Assembly: GCA_025963935.1 (NCBI GenBank)
Contig: JAOPZV010000135.1
Span: forward strand, 1 to 41,804
Direction of reading: 5' to 3'
DNA length: 41,804 nucleotides
DNA from: Solirubrobacterales bacterium
GTDB lineage: Bacteria; Actinomycetota; Thermoleophilia; Solirubrobacterales; Solirubrobacteraceae
Part shown: one piece after another, positions 7,820 to 16,483 of the stretch
Layout of the letters: every line of letters begins with the position of its first letter
Numbering within the stretch: the first letter of the stretch is position 1
Notes under the pieces: model-generated
What the model was told of the DNA's origin: nothing
The model's database searches: none
What the model saw: only the letters and a program-made list of their open reading frames with translations
Made by a program: the position numbers and the translations under genes

Positions 7820-7849
7820 TTGACACGCGGGCCTTCCGCCTTGTAGTCT
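7820..7849 (+). promoter_or_regulatory. Promoter of the hyuA-ligase-dehydrogenase operon
   Basis: TTGACA at 7820-7825 and TAGTCT at 7844-7849 are separated by 18 bases. This is the best sigma-70-type promoter in the window. Operator copy 3 starts 5 bases after the -10 box, so a bound repressor would block initiation. Confidence 0.65.
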
Positions 7850-7853
7850 ACCT

Positions 7854-7867
7854 ACCGTCTGTTTGAT
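7854..7867 (-). promoter_or_regulatory. Operator copy 3 of the shared element
   Basis: On the minus strand it reads ATCAAACAGACGGT followed by AGGTAGACT, almost the same as copy 7 (ACCAACCAGACGGT followed by CGGTAGACT). It lies between the -10 box and the hyuA start. Confidence 0.72.
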
Positions 7868-7899
7868 AAGACCGGGCCCGAAAGAGAGAGTTGGGAGCT

Positions 7900-9996
7900 A
7901 TGCAAGCAGCTGACGCGTCCGCGGCCAACGGGTTCGCGCTCGGGGTCGATGTCGGAGGCACCCACACGGACCTCATCCTGGCCAGTCCCGACGGCCTCGT
8001 CAAAAGCAAGGCCTTCACCACCCACGGCAACTACAGCGAGGGCATCTTCAACGCCCTCGAGATCGCCGCGTCGGAGCTGGGCCTCGGGGTCTCCGATGTA
8101 CTTCCCGGGTGCCGGGCGTTCGTCAACGGCTCGACGATCGTCACGAACGCGATCACCGAGCTACGCGGAGCGAAGGTGGGCGTGCTGATCACCCGCGGCT
8201 TCAAGGACACCTTCCGCCTCGCCGGCGGAGCGCGCCGGGTGGAGTACGACGACCACCTGCAGGTGCCGCCTCCAGACGTGGTCGAGCGCGACTGCATCGA
8301 GGAGATCACCGAGCGCGTGACCAGCGACGGCGAGAGCGTGGTCCCGCTCGACGAGCAAGAGGTCCAGGACGCCGTTCGCCGGCTGCTCGCAAAGGGCGTG
8401 GAGGCGATCGCGGTCTGTTACCTCTGGTCCTTCAGCGACCCCTCTCACGAGCGTCGTACGCGCGAGATCATCGCCGAGGAGGCGCCTGAGCTGTTCGTCA
8501 CGCTCTCCTCCGACGCGCATCCGGTCATTCGCGAGTTCCCGCGCTTCATGACGGCGGTGTTCAACTGCCTCTCCCACCGCGCGACCACGCGCTACGTGGA
8601 CGGGCTGGAGAAGCAGCTCAGCGAAGCCGGGTTCGCCGGCGCGCTGACCTTCTTCCAGGGCATCGGCGGCTCGGTCGGGGCCGAGGCGGTGCGCACGATG
8701 CCGATCAGCCTGATGGCCTCAGGGCCCGCCGGCGGCGTGATGGGAGCCCGCTACGTCGCGGAACAGCTCGGCCTCAAGAACGTGCTCGTCGGCGACATGG
8801 GCGGGACGAGCTTCGACACGGCGGTTCTCCCCAACCTCGAGCCCACGGTGGCCAAGCAGGCGACGTTCGGGCCGTTCCACACCGGCATCAACATCCTCGA
8901 CATCGTCTCTGTCGGCGCCGGCGGCGGCAGCATCGCCTGGATCGACTCGCGCGGCGTGCCCCAGGTCGGCCCCCGGAGCGCCGGATCGGAACCGGGGCCG
9001 GCGTGCTACGGCCGCGGCGGTGAGGAGCCGACCGTCACCGACGCGAACGTGATCCTGGGCCTGATCGATCCCGACAACTACCTCAAAGGCCGCTATACGC
9101 TGGACCGCGAGGCGGCGGTCAAAGCCGTGCAGACGCGCATCGGTGACCCGCTGGGATGGACGGCCGAGCACTCAGCAGCGGCCATCTACGACCTCGCTGT
9201 CATCGAGATGGCCAACGCGCTGCGGATGGTGAGCATCGAGCGCGGGCACCATCCCCGCGACTTCACGTTCTTCTCATACGGGGGCGGCCTCGGGCTGTTC
9301 GGCGTCGAGATCGCCCGTAGGCTCGGGTGCCCGCGGATCGTCGTCCCTGACAACTCCTCGGCGTTCTCGGCCTACGGCGTGCTGATCGCCGACTACGTCC
9401 GCCAGTACAACCGCACCGTCGGCTGGGTTCTCAGCGACCCGTCGCAGGCCACCCACGTCAACGCCGTCGCCGCCGAGATGATCAGCCAGGCGATCGCCGA
9501 CGCACGCGAGGAGGGAATCGAGGAGGCCGACCTGCAAATCGAGCGAAGCGGTGACTTCCGCTTCCTCGGCCAGGTCTACGAGGTCAACGTGCCGCTCCCC
9601 GGGCGTGAGCTCACGCCTGAGGACGCCCCCGCGCTGGCCGAGGACTTCCCGCGAATCTACGAGCGCAGCTACGGCGAGGGGACGGCGTGGGAGGGCTCGC
9701 CGGTGGTGATGATGAACCTGTCGATCAAGGCGACCAACCGCCGTGCAAAGCCCGCCGGGCGTCGCGCCGAGCTCACCGGCGAGAAGACGGCCCCAGAGCC
9801 AGGCTCCTACCGGGAGATCTTCCTGCCGATCGAGCGCCGCCAGGCATCGGTGCCCGTGTACGCCGAGAGCAGCCTCATTCCCGGCACCTCGATGAGCGGC
9901 CCCGCGATCCTCGATCTCGGGGACACCACGGTCTACGTCCCGGAGGGCGCCACCGCCACCCGCGATGAGCACTTCAACTTTCTGCTGAGCGTGTGA
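7900..9996 (+). CDS. hyuA: Hydantoinase A / 5-oxoprolinase N-like ATPase subunit (HyuA 1)
   Basis: A 698-residue HyuA-family protein, related to N-methylhydantoinase A, 5-oxoprolinase and the ATP-using subunits of acetone and acetophenone carboxylases. The ASKHA-type phosphate loop is DVGGTHTD (17-24); GDMGGTSFDTAV and GAGGGSIAWID come later, then GSEPGPACYGRGG and VTDANVILG. In the known carboxylases this subunit phosphorylates the ketone or bicarbonate. ATG at 7900 is preferred: a purine-rich AAAGAGAGAG (7881-7890) lies about 9 bases upstream; an in-frame TTG at 7891 is less likely. No HyuB partner is adjacent; the only one is at 28078. It is separated from accC by 93 bases holding a promoter and an operator, and from the CoA ligase by 88 bases without an evident promoter. 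Confidence 0.9.
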   Translation: MQAADASAANGFALGVDVGGTHTDLILASPDGLVKSKAFTTHGNYSEGIFNALEIAASELGLGVSDVLPGCRAFVNGSTIVTNAITELRGAKVGVLITRGFKDTFRLAGGARRVEYDDHLQVPPPDVVERDCIEEITERVTSDGESVVPLDEQEVQDAVRRLLAKGVEAIAVCYLWSFSDPSHERRTREIIAEEAPELFVTLSSDAHPVIREFPRFMTAVFNCLSHRATTRYVDGLEKQLSEAGFAGALTFFQGIGGSVGAEAVRTMPISLMASGPAGGVMGARYVAEQLGLKNVLVGDMGGTSFDTAVLPNLEPTVAKQATFGPFHTGINILDIVSVGAGGGSIAWIDSRGVPQVGPRSAGSEPGPACYGRGGEEPTVTDANVILGLIDPDNYLKGRYTLDREAAVKAVQTRIGDPLGWTAEHSAAAIYDLAVIEMANALRMVSIERGHHPRDFTFFSYGGGLGLFGVEIARRLGCPRIVVPDNSSAFSAYGVLIADYVRQYNRTVGWVLSDPSQATHVNAVAAEMISQAIADAREEGIEEADLQIERSGDFRFLGQVYEVNVPLPGRELTPEDAPALAEDFPRIYERSYGEGTAWEGSPVVMMNLSIKATNRRAKPAGRRAELTGEKTAPEPGSYREIFLPIERRQASVPVYAESSLIPGTSMSGPAILDLGDTTVYVPEGATATRDEHFNFLLSV

Positions 9997-10084
9997 GGGG
10001 CGCTGCGATGGGGATCGGCCTCAGCGCTGCCACGGCCGGCCCCGGGGTCCTCGCTTCACGCGCTCACCGTCACAGGTGGGGTTC

Positions 10085-11665
10085 GTGACCCCCTACACCC
10101 CGTTCGCGACCGTTCCCGCTCTGATCGGTGCCCGGGCCGAGGCGCTGGGCGACGCCGTGGCCGTCACCTTCGAGGGCAGCCCGTGCACGTTCGCCGACCT
10201 CGAGGACCGCGCGACGCGCGTGCACGCCTGGCTGTCGGAGATGGGCGTGCGCAAGGGCGACCGCATCGCCGTCCTGATGCGCAACTCCCTGGAGTTCCTC
10301 CATGCGTGGCTCGGCATTGCCCGCGCCGGCGCGGTGTCGGTTCCGATCAACACCGCGATGGTCGGCGACGCGCTGACTCACACGCTCGCCCACTCGGAAG
10401 CCGTCGGGATAGTCGCCGACGCCGACCTGCTCGCCGCGGTGGATGCCGCGGGCACCTTTCCCGACCTGCGCTGGCGCCTGGCGACGGGCCAGCCGACGGC
10501 GGAGGGTGTCGTGCCGTTCTCGGCCGCGGTGGCCGATGCCGCCCCCGAGCTGCCGCCCGCATCCCTGGATGCTGGGACGCCGATGTCGATCGTCTACACC
10601 TCCGGCACGACCGGGATGCCGAAGGGCGTCGTGCTGCCGCACCAGAGCTTCACCAACACCGGCGCCTACTTCGCCCACCACCTCCGCCTCGGCGCCGAGG
10701 ACCGCGTACACACGTGCCTGCCTCTGTTCCATTGCAACGCGCAGCAATGCGGCTTCATGGTCGCCATGCACCTCGGCGTGCCGATGGCGATCAACGCGAA
10801 GTTCTCGGTGAGCCGCTACTGGTCGTGGATCGCGGACTCCCAGTCGACCATCTCGAACCTGATGGGAGCCATGCTCACGCTCCTCTACAAGGTCCCCGCA
10901 AAGGACGGCGACGCCGAGAACCCCCTGCGCAAGATCGCCGGCGCGCCGATTCCCGAGCAACTCCACCGGCCGTTCGAGGCGCGCTTCGGAGTCCAGTTGA
11001 TCGAGGGCTACGGACTCACGGAGACGGGCACGATGGCGATCCTCAATCCAATCGACGACGTGAGGCCCGGCACGATCGGCGTGGCGCTCGAGCACAACGA
11101 GGTGCGCATCGTGGACGAGCGGGACGAGGACGTGCCCGCTGAGACCCCGGGGCAGATCCTCGTGCGCGGCCACATTCCCCACGCGCAGATGACCGAGTAC
11201 TTCAAGGAGCCGGAGAAGACCGCCGAGGCGATGAGCCGCGGCTGGTTCCACACCGGGGACATGGGCAAGCGCCGCGAGGATGGCTACTTCGTGTTCCTGG
11301 ACCGCATGAAGGACACCATCCGACGGCGCGGCGAGAACATCTCGTCGTTTTTGATCGAGAAGGTCGTCCTCGACCACCCGGCCGTGTTGGAATGCGCCGT
11401 ATTCGGCGTCCCCTCCGAGCTGAGCGAGGAGGACGTGAAGGTCATCGCCGTCCTGCGTCAGAACGTGACGCTCGACCCGCCGGAGCTCGTCGAGTGGTGC
11501 GCAACCCGCATGGCGGACTTCATGGTCCCGCGCTACGTCGAGTATCGCCCCAGCCTGCCGTTGACCGAGACCGGGCGCGTCCACAAGTTCCTCCTCCGTG
11601 CCGAAGGTGCGGCCAACGCCTGGGATCGAGAGCACGATCGCGACCTGGCCCGAGCACGGGGCTGA
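10085..11665 (+). CDS. AMP-dependent acyl-CoA ligase 1
   Basis: A 526-residue class I adenylate-forming enzyme, similar in layout to CaiC/FadD-like ligases, making an acyl-CoA from acid, ATP and CoA. The P-loop is YTSGTTGMPKGVVLPH (A3); GYGLTETGTM is A5, WFHTGDMG A7, and RMKDTIRRRGENIS the hinge A8. The catalytic Lys of A10 is in the TGRVHKFLL segment. The gate segment PLFHCNAQQCG resembles short/medium-chain carnitine-like ligases, but substrate choice cannot be read. I prefer the GTG at 10085, with AGGTGGGG just upstream; an in-frame GTG at 10076 is the alternative. The gene is followed by a GTG start 2 bases after its stop. Confidence 0.88.
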   Translation: MTPYTPFATVPALIGARAEALGDAVAVTFEGSPCTFADLEDRATRVHAWLSEMGVRKGDRIAVLMRNSLEFLHAWLGIARAGAVSVPINTAMVGDALTHTLAHSEAVGIVADADLLAAVDAAGTFPDLRWRLATGQPTAEGVVPFSAAVADAAPELPPASLDAGTPMSIVYTSGTTGMPKGVVLPHQSFTNTGAYFAHHLRLGAEDRVHTCLPLFHCNAQQCGFMVAMHLGVPMAINAKFSVSRYWSWIADSQSTISNLMGAMLTLLYKVPAKDGDAENPLRKIAGAPIPEQLHRPFEARFGVQLIEGYGLTETGTMAILNPIDDVRPGTIGVALEHNEVRIVDERDEDVPAETPGQILVRGHIPHAQMTEYFKEPEKTAEAMSRGWFHTGDMGKRREDGYFVFLDRMKDTIRRRGENISSFLIEKVVLDHPAVLECAVFGVPSELSEEDVKVIAVLRQNVTLDPPELVEWCATRMADFMVPRYVEYRPSLPLTETGRVHKFLLRAEGAANAWDREHDRDLARARG

Positions 11666-11667
11666 GC

Positions 11668-12627
11668 GTGGCCAGCAAGACCAACAGCGGGGTGAGAGTG
11701 GATCCGGGCTTCGACGAGCTGCCGGCGATCGAGAAGCTCGGGCTGCGCCATTCGTGGACGGTGCTCGACCGCGACCTGGGCACGCTCGATCGGTCGACTC
11801 CCGAGCAGGTGGTCGACGCCGCCGGCCTCGTCCGCGACGGCACAGTCCTGCCTCTCAACCTGTCTCTGACCGAGCTCGCGCCCCCGCTGTTCGGTCGCGA
11901 GCAGGCCAGGCACGAGATCTTCGCGACGGACCGCAACACCCTCGACGACCGGATCGACGGGTTCTATCCCCAGGGCTCATCGCAGTGGGACGGCCTGCGC
12001 CACGTGCGCGCCCGCGAGTTCGGCTTCTTCGGGGGCATCGATGAGGACTTCGCCGCCGGCGTAGACGGCATCCTCGGGATAGAGCACTGGGCCAGGCGTG
12101 GGATCGTGGGCCGCGGGGTCCTGCTCGACCTGGTGGCTCACCGCGAACAGCTCGGCCGCAGCTACGACCCGCTCGGAGCCGAGGCGATCGAGGCCGACGA
12201 GCTGCGAGAGATCGTTGACGCTCAGCGCCTGCAGCTACGCATGGGGGACGTCATCTGTGTCCGTACCGGCTGGATCGACGCCTACCGCGAGCTCGACGCG
12301 GGCGCGCGGGCGGCGCTCGCCGAGGATGCCCGCGCGAGCGGCCTCGCGGGCTCCGAGGACATGGCTCGCTTCCTCTGGGACAGCGGCGCGATCGCCGTGG
12401 CCGCCGACAATCCCACGCTCGAGGTCGCCCCCGGAGACCCGGCCGTCGGCTCGCTGCACAGACGTCTGATCCCGATGCTCGGCTTCGTGGTCGGCGAGCT
12501 CCTCGACCTCGGAGCACTGGCTTCCCTGTGCGCGAGCGACTCGCGCTGGGAGTTCATGTTCGTTGCAGTTCCCCTCAACCTACCCGGCGGCGTGGGCTCG
12601 CCGGCAAACGCGGTGGCAATCAGATGA
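11668..12627 (+). CDS. Cyclase-family protein 2 (PF04199-like, variant metal motif)
   Basis: A 319-residue protein of the same broad cyclase family as 4992-5828, but from the longer branch in which the HxGTHxD signature is replaced. Here the corresponding segment is SSQWDGLRHV, with Gln106, Asp108 and His112 as likely metal-site residues. Conserved later parts are IVGRGVLLDL, LQLRMGDVICVRTGW and GAIAVAADNPTLE. The branch is usually annotated only as cyclase family protein and is presumed to hydrolyse a ring or lactone. GTG at 11668 directly follows the ligase stop; no strong SD is visible, suggesting coupling, and GTG at 11692 is an alternative. The stop overlaps the following acyl-CoA dehydrogenase start (ATGA). 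Confidence 0.82.
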   Translation: MASKTNSGVRVDPGFDELPAIEKLGLRHSWTVLDRDLGTLDRSTPEQVVDAAGLVRDGTVLPLNLSLTELAPPLFGREQARHEIFATDRNTLDDRIDGFYPQGSSQWDGLRHVRAREFGFFGGIDEDFAAGVDGILGIEHWARRGIVGRGVLLDLVAHREQLGRSYDPLGAEAIEADELREIVDAQRLQLRMGDVICVRTGWIDAYRELDAGARAALAEDARASGLAGSEDMARFLWDSGAIAVAADNPTLEVAPGDPAVGSLHRRLIPMLGFVVGELLDLGALASLCASDSRWEFMFVAVPLNLPGGVGSPANAVAIR

Positions 12628-13811
12628 CGACCTCGATATCGACCCTCAGCAGCAGCATCCTCGGCCCGGAGATCTCGCTGGCGCCGGAGAACCATCCATT
12701 TCGCCAGGAATTCCGCAGCTGGCTGGCCGCCAACGCTCCCGGCGTACCGGAGCCGCTCGACCAGGACAAGCGGTTCGAGATGCGGCGAGCCTGGCAGCGA
12801 ACGCTGTTCGACGGCGGCTGGGCGGGCCCCGCCTGGCCCGAGGACGTCGGCGGGCGGGGCGCCGGCCCGCTGCACCAGTTCATGTACTACGAGGAGCTGG
12901 CGCTCGCCCGCGCACCGTACGCCGCGAATACGCCGGGCATCGCGCTGCTCGGCCCGACGCTGATGGTGGTGGGCTCCGACGAGCTGAAGGCCCGCTTCCT
13001 CCCGGCGATCCTCTCCGCGGAGGAGATCTTCTGCCAGGGGTTCTCGGAGCCCAACTCCGGCTCGGACCTCGCGTCGCTGCGAACGCGGGCCCGCCTGGAC
13101 GGCGAGGAGTGGGTCATCGACGGCCAGAAGATCTGGACGACCTGGGCGCAGTACGCGGACTTCTGCTTCGTCCTGTGCCGCACCGACCCCTCCTCCGAGC
13201 GCCACCGGGGGATGACGCTCCTGGTCTGCCCCGTCGACCAGCCCGGTGTGACCGTCCGGCCGATCACCCAGATCAGCGGGGACCCGGAGTTCGCGGAGGT
13301 CTTCTTCGACGGGGCACGCGCGCCGGCCTCCTACGCCGTCGGCGGCGTGGATGACGGGTGGTCGACCGCGATGATCCTCTTCCAGTTCGAGCGCGCCGAC
13401 CAGGGGTTCACGGACCATTCGCGAATGCTGGTCGAGCTACAAGACATCGCCGCCGACCTGCGCGCGAGCGCCAACGTGCTGTCCGCGCAGGCGAGCGCAA
13501 GCACTCGCCGGACCCTTGCCGACATCTGGATCCGTTGCCAGCAGCTGCGGCGCTTCAACCTGCGGACGGCGGTGCGGGGCGAGGCCGGGGAATCGATTGG
13601 CATGGGGGGCTCGATCGTCAACCTCTTCTGGGGCGAGCTCGAGCGCGACATTGCCGAACTTGCATCCACCGTCCACGGTCCGCGGGGCCTGCTGGCAGGG
13701 ACGGAGCCCTCACATCGCCTGCTCGCCGGCCGGGGCGGGACGATCCACTCCGGGACGAGCGAGATCCAGCGCAACATCATCGCCGAGCGCCTGCTTGGTC
13801 TGCCGCGATGA
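12624..13811 (+). CDS. Acyl-CoA dehydrogenase A (half of a probable heteromer)
   Basis: A 395-residue acyl-CoA dehydrogenase, oxidising an acyl-CoA to the enoyl-CoA with FAD. The N-terminal helical domain (about 24-130) is followed by the beta-domain motif FCQGFSEPNSGSDLASLRTR and IDGQKIWTTWAQYAD. The C-terminal GTSEIQRNIIAERLLGLPR is typical of the subunit providing that part of the flavin/catalytic region. The REQFG motif normally found in the C-terminal helical domain is absent (RRTLADIWIRCQQLRRFN stands there). The second dehydrogenase at 14872 has REQFG but lacks GTSEIQ, so the two look complementary, like the alpha2-beta2 ChsE-type enzymes of steroid side-chain oxidation. Overlaps both neighbours by ATGA. 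Confidence 0.88.
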   Translation: MTTSISTLSSSILGPEISLAPENHPFRQEFRSWLAANAPGVPEPLDQDKRFEMRRAWQRTLFDGGWAGPAWPEDVGGRGAGPLHQFMYYEELALARAPYAANTPGIALLGPTLMVVGSDELKARFLPAILSAEEIFCQGFSEPNSGSDLASLRTRARLDGEEWVIDGQKIWTTWAQYADFCFVLCRTDPSSERHRGMTLLVCPVDQPGVTVRPITQISGDPEFAEVFFDGARAPASYAVGGVDDGWSTAMILFQFERADQGFTDHSRMLVELQDIAADLRASANVLSAQASASTRRTLADIWIRCQQLRRFNLRTAVRGEAGESIGMGGSIVNLFWGELERDIAELASTVHGPRGLLAGTEPSHRLLAGRGGTIHSGTSEIQRNIIAERLLGLPR

Positions 13812-14875
13812 GCGAGCTCTCGACTGCGACGGGTCCGCTCCGCCGCAGCCTGGTGTTCGCCACCGACGAGCTGGAGCCGCTCGTGCATCTCGCTCTGCGG
13901 GCCGAGGAGGCGGGACTCGATCGCGTGTGGACGACCGAGTACGTTCACCGCGACGCCGTCGCGCGGGCGCTGGCGATCGCGCTCGCGACGAAGCGGATCG
14001 GCGTCGCCACCGGAATCGCCTACGCGTTCACCCGGCTGCCGCTCGCGATGGCGGGCCTGGCGGCCGACGTGCAGCGAATGTCGGGCGGGCGCTTCGCGCT
14101 CGGGATCAGCTCCGGCACGCGCGGCGTGCGCCGCTGGTATGGAGCGGAGTTCGATCCGCCCGCGCCGAGCATCGGCGCCTACGCCGACGCACTGCGCGCT
14201 GCCTGGGCCGAGAACACGGCCCTGGAGATCCAGGCACCGAAGATCTATGCGGCGGCACTCAACCCGATCATGACCCGCACCGTGGCGCGGACGTGCGACG
14301 GCGCGCTACTGCATGCGCTCGCGCTGAGCCGCACGCACCTGCACGAGCGGTTGCTCCCGGCGCTGCGCCAAGGCCTCGACGAACGCTCCCAGGGGGCGCC
14401 GTTCGAGATGGCGGCCTGGTGCATCACGTCGATCGACGAGGACGAGGAGCGGGCACGCGAGCTCGCCCGCCGGCAGCTGGCCTTCTACCTGTCGACGCCG
14501 AGCTACAGCACCGTCACGGCCGGCACGCCTTGGGACAGTGTCGCCGACGACGTTCGCAGCGCCTTCGACGAGTCGGGGCGCAAGGCGAGCTGGGGCGAGC
14601 TCTCGAGTCTGATCCCAGACGCCGTGGTGGACGAGCTGACGATCAGCGGCTCCCCTGCGGTTGCCCGCGAACGGGCGCTCGCCCTCGAACAGGAGCTTCG
14701 CGCGCTGGGCGTGACGGAGCTCGTCTTCCAACTCGCCGGCGCGGACGTCTCGACCACCGAGCTGATCGCCAGCTGTGAGCGGATCGCCGACGAGCTCGCG
14801 CCCGGCGCAGTGTCCGAAAACCAGCAGGCCACCGGCGCTCTCGCCGGCGACACGAACTCAGAGGTGAGCAAATGA
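13808..14875 (+). CDS. LLM-class (luciferase-like) flavin oxidoreductase 1
   Basis: A 355-residue luciferase-like TIM-barrel protein. Visible family features are the N-terminal LVHLALRAEEAGLDRVWTTE strand-helix, the IGVATGI..AFTRLPLAMA strand, and MSGGRFALGISSGTRGVRRW, the usual phosphate-binding region. Actinobacterial LLM proteins mostly use F420, some FMN; reactions include dehydrogenation, reduction and monooxygenation of ketones or secondary alcohols. The C-terminal tail (after about 335) is poorly conserved and low in complexity. It is inserted between two acyl-CoA dehydrogenase genes with ATGA overlaps on both sides, so it is translated with them and probably acts on the same intermediate. 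Cofactor and reaction are inference. Confidence 0.85.
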   Translation: MSELSTATGPLRRSLVFATDELEPLVHLALRAEEAGLDRVWTTEYVHRDAVARALAIALATKRIGVATGIAYAFTRLPLAMAGLAADVQRMSGGRFALGISSGTRGVRRWYGAEFDPPAPSIGAYADALRAAWAENTALEIQAPKIYAAALNPIMTRTVARTCDGALLHALALSRTHLHERLLPALRQGLDERSQGAPFEMAAWCITSIDEDEERARELARRQLAFYLSTPSYSTVTAGTPWDSVADDVRSAFDESGRKASWGELSSLIPDAVVDELTISGSPAVARERALALEQELRALGVTELVFQLAGADVSTTELIASCERIADELAPGAVSENQQATGALAGDTNSEVSK

Positions 14876-15996
14876 CGACGACTGTAAAGCTGAATCCCGA
14901 ACAGGAGGAGATCAGGAGCGTTGCTCGCGGCTTCCTGAACGCGCGCTTCCCGGCGGAGCGCGTGCGCGAGCTGATGCGCACCGGAACGGGCTTCGAGGAG
15001 TCCTCCTGGAAGGAGATCGCCGATCTCGGCTGGACCGGCATCGCCCTGCCCGAAGAGCGCGGGGGCGCCGGATATGGCGTGGTCGAGCGCTGCCTGCTGC
15101 TCGAGGAGATGGGACGCGTCCTGTATGGCGGGCCCTACCTGTCCTCCGCGGTGCTGGCCGCCGACGCTCTGGCGCTCGCTGCCACCGAAGCGGACGGGAC
15201 GGAGCTCCTCGAGGCGATCCTGGATGGCTCCACGCGCGCGACGCTCGTTGCAGCCGGAGACCTGCTCGGCGAGGCCGACCAGGCCGGAGCCGTGCGTGCC
15301 GCACAGGCCGGCGAGGAGTACCGGCTGAGCGGCAGCGGCGGGCTCACGCTCGATGCCGAGACCGCCCAGATCCTGATCGTGCTCGCCGAGCTAGAGGACG
15401 GCCGGAGCGGACTTTTCGCGGTGGATTCCTCGGCCCCCGGCATCGCGCTGGGCCACGGTGCGATGATCGACGAGACGCGCAAGACCGCCTTCGTAGAGTT
15501 CGACGACGTCCCCGCACGGCGACTGGACGACGGCGCGGACACAGCCGCCGCGATGGCCCACGTGCTCGATCGCGGGGCGATCGCGCTCGCGGCCGAGATG
15601 GTGGGAGGCGCGCAGAAGGCGATCGACATGACCGTCGCCTACCTCAAGGAGCGTGAACAGTTCGGAGGCCCGATCGGCCGGTTCCAGGCTCTCAAGCACC
15701 GGCTTGCCGACATCGCGGTCGCGATCGACGCGGCCCGCGAGGGGGTCTACTCCGCGGCAGACGCGGTGGACAGCGGCGAGCTCGATCACGTCCCGCTCGC
15801 CGCGGCCGCGGCGAAGAGCGCGGCGGGAGACGGCTATTGCCTGGCGACCGCCGAAGCGATCCAGCTTCACGGTGGCATCGGCTTCACCGAGGAGCACGAC
15901 ATCGGGCTCTACTACAAGCGGGCGCTGAGCGGACAGCCGATGCTCGGCAGCTCGGTGGATCACCGCGAGCGCATCGCCGTCGGGCTCGATGTCTGA
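14872..15996 (+). CDS. Acyl-CoA dehydrogenase B (half of a probable heteromer)
   Basis: A 374-residue acyl-CoA dehydrogenase homologue. The N-terminal domain (EIRSVARGFLNARFPAERVRE) and the LGWTGIALPEERGGAGYG segment are normal. The middle beta domain is degenerate, lacking the usual TEPxxGSD segment (GDLLGEADQAGAVRAAQAGE stands there). The C-terminal domain has KEREQFGGPIGRFQALKHRL and the IQLHGGIGFTEEHDIGLYYKR nucleotide-binding segment. It ends without the GTxEIQ motif. These losses mirror what subunit A retains, supporting an obligate A-B enzyme. Starts in the ATGA of the LLM gene; the MaoC gene starts 8 bases before its stop. Confidence 0.87.
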   Translation: MTTTVKLNPEQEEIRSVARGFLNARFPAERVRELMRTGTGFEESSWKEIADLGWTGIALPEERGGAGYGVVERCLLLEEMGRVLYGGPYLSSAVLAADALALAATEADGTELLEAILDGSTRATLVAAGDLLGEADQAGAVRAAQAGEEYRLSGSGGLTLDAETAQILIVLAELEDGRSGLFAVDSSAPGIALGHGAMIDETRKTAFVEFDDVPARRLDDGADTAAAMAHVLDRGAIALAAEMVGGAQKAIDMTVAYLKEREQFGGPIGRFQALKHRLADIAVAIDAAREGVYSAADAVDSGELDHVPLAAAAAKSAAGDGYCLATAEAIQLHGGIGFTEEHDIGLYYKRALSGQPMLGSSVDHRERIAVGLDV

Positions 15997-16483
15997 CATC
16001 GAGAGCGGCGCCCCCGAGCCGGACGCGACCGGACGCCTTTACTTCGAGGACATGACGGTGGGATCGCGCTGGGTCTCGCCCCGCCGGACGATCACCGAGG
16101 CCGACGTGAGCAACTTCGCGGGGATCTCAGGCGACTTCAACCCGCTTCACGTCGACAGCGTGTTCGCCGAGAGCGGCCCGTTCGGCCGGCGAGTGGCGCA
16201 CGGCGCGCTCGTGCTCTCGATCGCAACGGGCCTGCGCCAGCAGATGCCGATCTTCCGCGGCTCGCTGCGGGCGCTGCTCGAGCTCCGCACCTGGCGGTTC
16301 CTGGCCCCCGTTCACCTCGGCGACACGGTCGCGGTCATCACCAGCGTGCTCTCGGCGCGCGAGACCTCAAAGCCCGACCAGGGAATCGTCGTCCAGCAGC
16401 TCGACGTGGTCAACCAGCGCGGCGACTCGGTCCAGTCAGGCGAGCTGGTCTCGCTGATGGCGCGCAGGGAGCCCGCGAAATGA
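15989..16483 (+). CDS. MaoC-like (R)-hydratase / hotdog dehydratase 1
   Basis: A 164-residue single-hotdog protein. The hydratase-2 motif is clear: FAGISGDFNPLHVDSVFA followed by FGRRVAHGALVLS; the Asp-x-Asn-x-x-His dyad gives Asp and His as catalytic residues for adding water to an enoyl-CoA. Length is normal for stand-alone MaoC proteins. It overlaps the end of acyl-CoA dehydrogenase B by 8 bases and shares ATGA with the thiolase, so it most likely hydrates the product of the A/B dehydrogenase. Confidence 0.9.
   Translation: MSDIESGAPEPDATGRLYFEDMTVGSRWVSPRRTITEADVSNFAGISGDFNPLHVDSVFAESGPFGRRVAHGALVLSIATGLRQQMPIFRGSLRALLELRTWRFLAPVHLGDTVAVITSVLSARETSKPDQGIVVQQLDVVNQRGDSVQSGELVSLMARREPAK

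Noticed and set aside
10070-11635. Long open frame on the minus strand, over 500 codons, opposite CoA ligase 1
   Set aside because: It mirrors the ligase gene, its translation is rich in Arg, Ala and His without any family motif, and such antisense frames are expected in GC-rich DNA. The same applies to 2887-4191, 6415-7689, 19088-20512, 20307-21395 and 35780-37549.
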